The notes under the pieces were generated by a model. The model searched no databases and was not told the DNA's origin. It worked only from the letters and a program-made list of their open reading frames with translations. The position numbers and the translations under genes are program-made. A stretch of DNA of 64,000 nt, taken from contig JBHELB010000012.1 of assembly GCA_041859045.1 (NCBI GenBank), forward strand, positions 1 through 64,000. Reading direction: 5' to 3'. The stretch's first letter is position 1, and every line of letters begins with the position of its first letter. This document shows, piece by piece, positions 60,655 through 64,000 of the stretch. The stretch comes from JBHELB01 sp041859045. GTDB taxonomy: Bacteria; Hydrogenedentota; Hydrogenedentia; Hydrogenedentales; SLHB01.

Positions 60655-62757
60655 CTACTCCGCGTGGTTAAGGAAGGTCAGGCCAAAGCGCAGGCCCATC
60701 ATGAACTCCGACCACAGCGCACGCGGCAGCTTCAGTAGATCGATCGCTCGGATCTTTCCTTCGCGCAGTCGTTGCAGCATGCCCGCTCGGAAGGCGTTTA
60801 ACTGGCGACGGCGCGCGACCCAGTGAATGGCCATCGTTTCGAACCAAGTCAGAAGCCCTTGGTGCATATAGTCACGTGCAGCCACAACGTTGTCCCAAGT
60901 CGGACGCTGCACGTCGAGACTGCGAACATAAGCTTCGATTTCCGCGGCCTTCTCCCCCAGTCGTCTGCGCAAACGACGACGGCCGATCGCCGAGTTCTCG
61001 CCAAGACGCCGTAATTGGGCGGCCGCCGCGTCGAGCGTAGCGCGCAGTTCCTGCATAGCCACGTCGCACCGGCCCGCGAGACTGCTCTCCGTGACGCGCA
61101 ACTGCATTTCGGTCCATGCCGCACGCAGTTCGGCGTAGGTGCGCCAGTGGGGGTCGTCGGCGCTGCGCGTGAGAAGCCAGATCTCCTGGAACTCAAAAAA
61201 CAGCCTCGCGTATGTCTTTACGCCCCAAGCCAAATCCCGCGCGCGACGCCAGGCATAGCGCGGTACGGACTCCCGCGGATACTCGGGGCGACGCTCGCGG
61301 CGGTTCTTGAGACGAAAAACACCGGTCACCATCGGGTGCGTCTGCGCTACTGTCGAGTAGCGGTACCAGATGTAGGTGCAGAACATCTTCCAGTAGCGGT
61401 GACGAGGTGTGCGTAAGAGCGCGGTCACGATGCTCTCCGGGTTATACATCGCCTCGTACGCGCCCACAAAGGTCCGGCGCCATTCGCCCGGCGCGAAACT
61501 CGGATGCCGAAACGTCTCGTGATTGCTGTCAAGGCTATTGAGGTCTGCGTCGATCGGCACGCGCTTTTTCACCATGCGCTTATGGTCGAGCGATCCCGGA
61601 AGCGGCGTCATCATGAAGAACGTCGCCATGTCCACCTTTAGGCTGTCCCGAAGCAAGGCGACATCCCGCTGGACGCTCACAGGCGTGTCGTGCGGCAACC
61701 CGACAATGTAGGCGGCATGGACCAAGATATCGGCCCCGCGCCAAGTCTCCACCATCGCCTGGAAGTCACTCACCTGATTCTGCGACTTGCCGGTTGCCTG
61801 AACGTTGGCGGGGTTGACGGTTTCGAGCCCGATAAACACAAGGTAGCAGCCCGCCGCCGCGGCCTTCTCGACAAAACCGGGAATATGGTGCGCCTGAGTG
61901 TCAACCTGCATCATAAACCCAATTTCGAGACCGCGGGCGCGTAACGCGATCAACCCGTCGAGCAACGTCTCCCAAATAGGGCTCCGGGAGAAGTTGTCGT
62001 CCGTGAAAAAATAGAGCCGAACGCCGCGCGCGTAGTTCTCCTCGATACTCCGGAGGATGGACTGCGGACTGCGCGCGCGCATGGCGCGTCCCTGAACGTT
62101 GATGATGGTGCAGAACGAGCAGCCGAATGGACAGCCCCGGCTGGTATCCACCGTTCCCATGTCCTTAAACACGAAATGACGCAAGTAGGCGTTATCGGGC
62201 TGCGGTACAGGGGCGTTCTCGAGCGACGGCGGGACATCGGCGCAATAAATGGGCTGCAGCGTCCCCGCCAGCGCGTCGGACAGGATGCTCTCGATAAAGC
62301 CAGGGGCCTCGGCTTCCCCCCGAATCAGGGTGACGCCATGATCGAGCAGGCGCTGCAATTCGGCTGTGGGCTCGTCGAACATCGCCAGCACGCCGCTGAC
62401 GTGGAAGCCGCCGATCATCACACGAACCCCTTCGTCGCGCAGACGCAGCGCCAAATTCGCCGCACGGGGAAACTGATTGCTCTGGACGCCGACCAGCCCG
62501 ACCAGGACTCCGCCGGGATTCCGGCGATGTGCGCGCACGATCCGGCTCATCGGCACCGTCTGAACCGTGTCATCGTAGGTTTCGACCGAAATCTCCACAT
62601 CGGAGAAGGCCTCCGAATGCGCGGCGTTCTCGGTCAACGTCTTGAGGACGCACAAGGAATTGGACGGCAACACCCCGCGCCAGTACCGCAGCACATAGCC
62701 GTCGTCGTCATATCGCGAGGGAAGGATGAAAAATACCTGGAGAGATTTATTTCGCAT
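60655..62757 (-). CDS. B12-binding radical SAM protein with extended helical C-terminus
   Basis: 700 residues. A cobalamin-binding-like Rossmann domain spans about 1-190 (VMIGGFHVSGVLAMF). The radical SAM core has the cluster motif C209-P-F-G-C213-S-F-C216, then FFTDDNFSRSPIWETLLDG and FIGLETVNPANVQATGK. A long, Arg-rich, mostly helical region after 470 is not part of the core. Reaction unknown. One base separates its TAG from the archease ATG. Confidence 0.85.
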   Translation of the reverse strand: MRNKSLQVFFILPSRYDDDGYVLRYWRGVLPSNSLCVLKTLTENAAHSEAFSDVEISVETYDDTVQTVPMSRIVRAHRRNPGGVLVGLVGVQSNQFPRAANLALRLRDEGVRVMIGGFHVSGVLAMFDEPTAELQRLLDHGVTLIRGEAEAPGFIESILSDALAGTLQPIYCADVPPSLENAPVPQPDNAYLRHFVFKDMGTVDTSRGCPFGCSFCTIINVQGRAMRARSPQSILRSIEENYARGVRLYFFTDDNFSRSPIWETLLDGLIALRARGLEIGFMMQVDTQAHHIPGFVEKAAAAGCYLVFIGLETVNPANVQATGKSQNQVSDFQAMVETWRGADILVHAAYIVGLPHDTPVSVQRDVALLRDSLKVDMATFFMMTPLPGSLDHKRMVKKRVPIDADLNSLDSNHETFRHPSFAPGEWRRTFVGAYEAMYNPESIVTALLRTPRHRYWKMFCTYIWYRYSTVAQTHPMVTGVFRLKNRRERRPEYPRESVPRYAWRRARDLAWGVKTYARLFFEFQEIWLLTRSADDPHWRTYAELRAAWTEMQLRVTESSLAGRCDVAMQELRATLDAAAAQLRRLGENSAIGRRRLRRRLGEKAAEIEAYVRSLDVQRPTWDNVVAARDYMHQGLLTWFETMAIHWVARRRQLNAFRAGMLQRLREGKIRAIDLLKLPRALWSEFMMGLRFGLTFLNHAE

Positions 62758-62949
62758 AAGGCATGCTCCATCTTGTCTGATCGGTTGATCATAGCACGTC
62801 CGGCGGAGGGGATCATATGGGAGTTTGTCGACTCGTCAGCGCGCCCCGTTGGGCGCCGCACACGGATTGACAGCTTTCGCATCCCGTGTTAGGGTAGCCG
62901 CCAGGCGCTTGCGAGAGGTGGCGTGGCCACGGTGGAGGGAGCGAGCCCG

Positions 62950-64000
62950 GTGGAAGACAGGCCCGATTCGCGCAGTTTGAGATGCGTACGGCCGTGCCCA
63001 TTCGTCTCGCGCCACTGGGCGCGCGGCTTCACCTTCATCGAACTCCTGGCGGTGATCACGATCGCGAGCATCGTCGCAGCGATTCTGCTTCCGGTTTTGG
63101 CCCGAGCGCAACAGGCCGCCATGCGGTCGCACTGCCTCAACAACATGAGGGAACTCGGCATCATGTTTCATATGTTCGCCAACGAACATCAGGGGCAGTT
63201 CCCGCCCGGAGCCCCGAACGGGTATTGGGGGGAACCCCAGACGGCCCCCGATCCCGCGCGTTTTGTGCGCAACAACTACATTTTTGACCCCACCGCGCTT
63301 ATGCCGGCCTACACGGACTCGCTCAAAGTGCTCTATTGCCGCGCGGCGGATCGCCCCGTGGCCGACCCCGAGATGACGTGGTATGGCGACGTGACCTTCA
63401 CGCCGCCGTATCTGAATTCGCTAATGGCCCGTGACCAACGCAACGAGGAGCGCCTGAAAACGCTCGTGCGCAATGAACCCCGGCCTGACCCGGATTGCGT
63501 GACATGCCAAATGTACACCTACTTTCCCTACACTGTGGCGGACGAGGAACAGGCGCTCTTTTTGCGCGACGAACTCGACCGCCGCATGGCTGCGGGCGAA
63601 ATCGACTTTATGCGCAAGGATTTGGCCGCGCCTGGGGGCCATGCGCCCGGAGGCGGCACGACGTTTTTTCGGATGCGCTTCGGAATCGAGAGAGTCTTCA
63701 TCACGGATATCAACAACCCTGCCGCCGCCGCTGCGTCTGAGGCCTCCATTCCCGTGTTGCTGGACTCGTTTTCGTTGGGCACCTCCTACCACTTCAACCA
63801 TATCTACCCGCTTGGGGGCAATGTTCTCTTTATGGATGGGCACGTCGAGTTTCGACGTCTCGGCGATGCCCGCCGCAATTTCCCGTATACCGTCGACCTT
63901 GTGGAATGGATGCGCCTGAACGTGTACACCAACGCCCCTCTGGCAGGGTTTGCCCCGTGGTGCAGCAACCGGCCGCCCGAAGTCCCCTTTGAGCCGCGGT
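62950..64000 (+). CDS. Prepilin-like secreted protein (DUF1559-like), incomplete at the window end
   Basis: The first 350 codons; no stop before the window ends. The prepilin processing motif RGFTFIELLAVITIASIVAA starts near residue 25, after a basic leader, so it should be cleaved by prepilin peptidase and exported by a type II/IV-pilus-like machine. A globular part with HIYPLGGNVLFMDGHVEF follows, close to the H-X9-DG signature of planctomycete-type pseudopilins. GTG 62950 is chosen for GGAGGGA ahead of it; GTG 62923 is an alternative. Confidence 0.8.
   Translation, partial: MEDRPDSRSLRCVRPCPFVSRHWARGFTFIELLAVITIASIVAAILLPVLARAQQAAMRSHCLNNMRELGIMFHMFANEHQGQFPPGAPNGYWGEPQTAPDPARFVRNNYIFDPTALMPAYTDSLKVLYCRAADRPVADPEMTWYGDVTFTPPYLNSLMARDQRNEERLKTLVRNEPRPDPDCVTCQMYTYFPYTVADEEQALFLRDELDRRMAAGEIDFMRKDLAAPGGHAPGGGTTFFRMRFGIERVFITDINNPAAAAASEASIPVLLDSFSLGTSYHFNHIYPLGGNVLFMDGHVEFRRLGDARRNFPYTVDLVEWMRLNVYTNAPLAGFAPWCSNRPPEVPFEPR

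Noticed and set aside
1..64000. CRISPR arrays, insertion sequences or prophage
   Set aside because: No regularly spaced repeats, transposase, integrase or phage structural genes were found on either strand.

Overview
This is a GC-rich (roughly 60%), gene-dense bacterial chromosome segment with short intergenic gaps and many ATGA, GTGA or TGATG stop/start overlaps. There is no phage, plasmid or rRNA content. Several traits fit a free-living bacterium near the Hydrogenedentota/Planctomycetota (PVC-like) lineages: a PurS-PurS-PurL fusion, a three-subunit transhydrogenase, an LplT-PlsC-Aas fusion, a large prepilin-like protein with a C-terminal GGNVLFMDG motif, and neighbouring sugar and polysaccharide genes. 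That placement is inference; no rRNA is present to confirm it.

Layout. 1-7.8 kb: class II fructose-bisphosphate aldolase, then a TetR-controlled RND efflux operon (regulator, adaptor, pump, membrane-anchored accessory protein). 7.8-11.8 kb: purM-purL on the minus strand. 12.1-17.2 kb: a minus-strand defence island, read tRNA-Met, dinD, a 54-codon helicase-tail-like ORF, gajA, gajB. It is a Gabija antiphage system, more AT-rich than its surroundings, inserted between the tRNA and purM. 17.2-23.9 kb: a PadR/membrane-protein pair, and a four-gene operon of heparinase, FkbM methyltransferase, an asparagine-synthetase homologue with a degraded glutaminase, and an Asp/Glu racemase homologue. 24.0-28.7 kb: accA, YggU, purine nucleoside phosphorylase, PIN-TRAM protein, ispD, ispF. 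28.7-36.4 kb: HD protein, ureidoglycolate-lyase-like protein, then a glycan-assembly run of methyltransferases, SDR, NUDIX, two GT2 enzymes and a polytopic membrane protein. 36.4-43.4 kb: LplT-Aas fusion, pdxH, and the pntAa-Ab-B operon facing it. 43.5-51.3 kb: two beta-propeller-like proteins (the first with a Tat signal), a GlcD/GlcF-type FAD-FeS fusion, an endonuclease/exonuclease/phosphatase pseudoenzyme, a polysaccharide-deacetylase-like protein and an FmdB zinc ribbon. 51.3-57.3 kb: argD-argF, an ABC-2 exporter, a secreted alpha/beta hydrolase. 57.4-64 kb: a 39-residue membrane protein with its own promoter, structured leader and terminator; znuACB; archease with a radical SAM/B12 protein; and the start of a prepilin-like protein running off the window.

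Most notable: the Gabija/DinD island with its small coupled ORF; the asparagine-synthetase-like operon; the nuclease-fold pseudoenzyme; the 39-residue protein; and two diverged copies of an intergenic hairpin element, both of which supply the TAG stop of the gene before them. No wholly new multi-gene system could be proven from the sequence alone.
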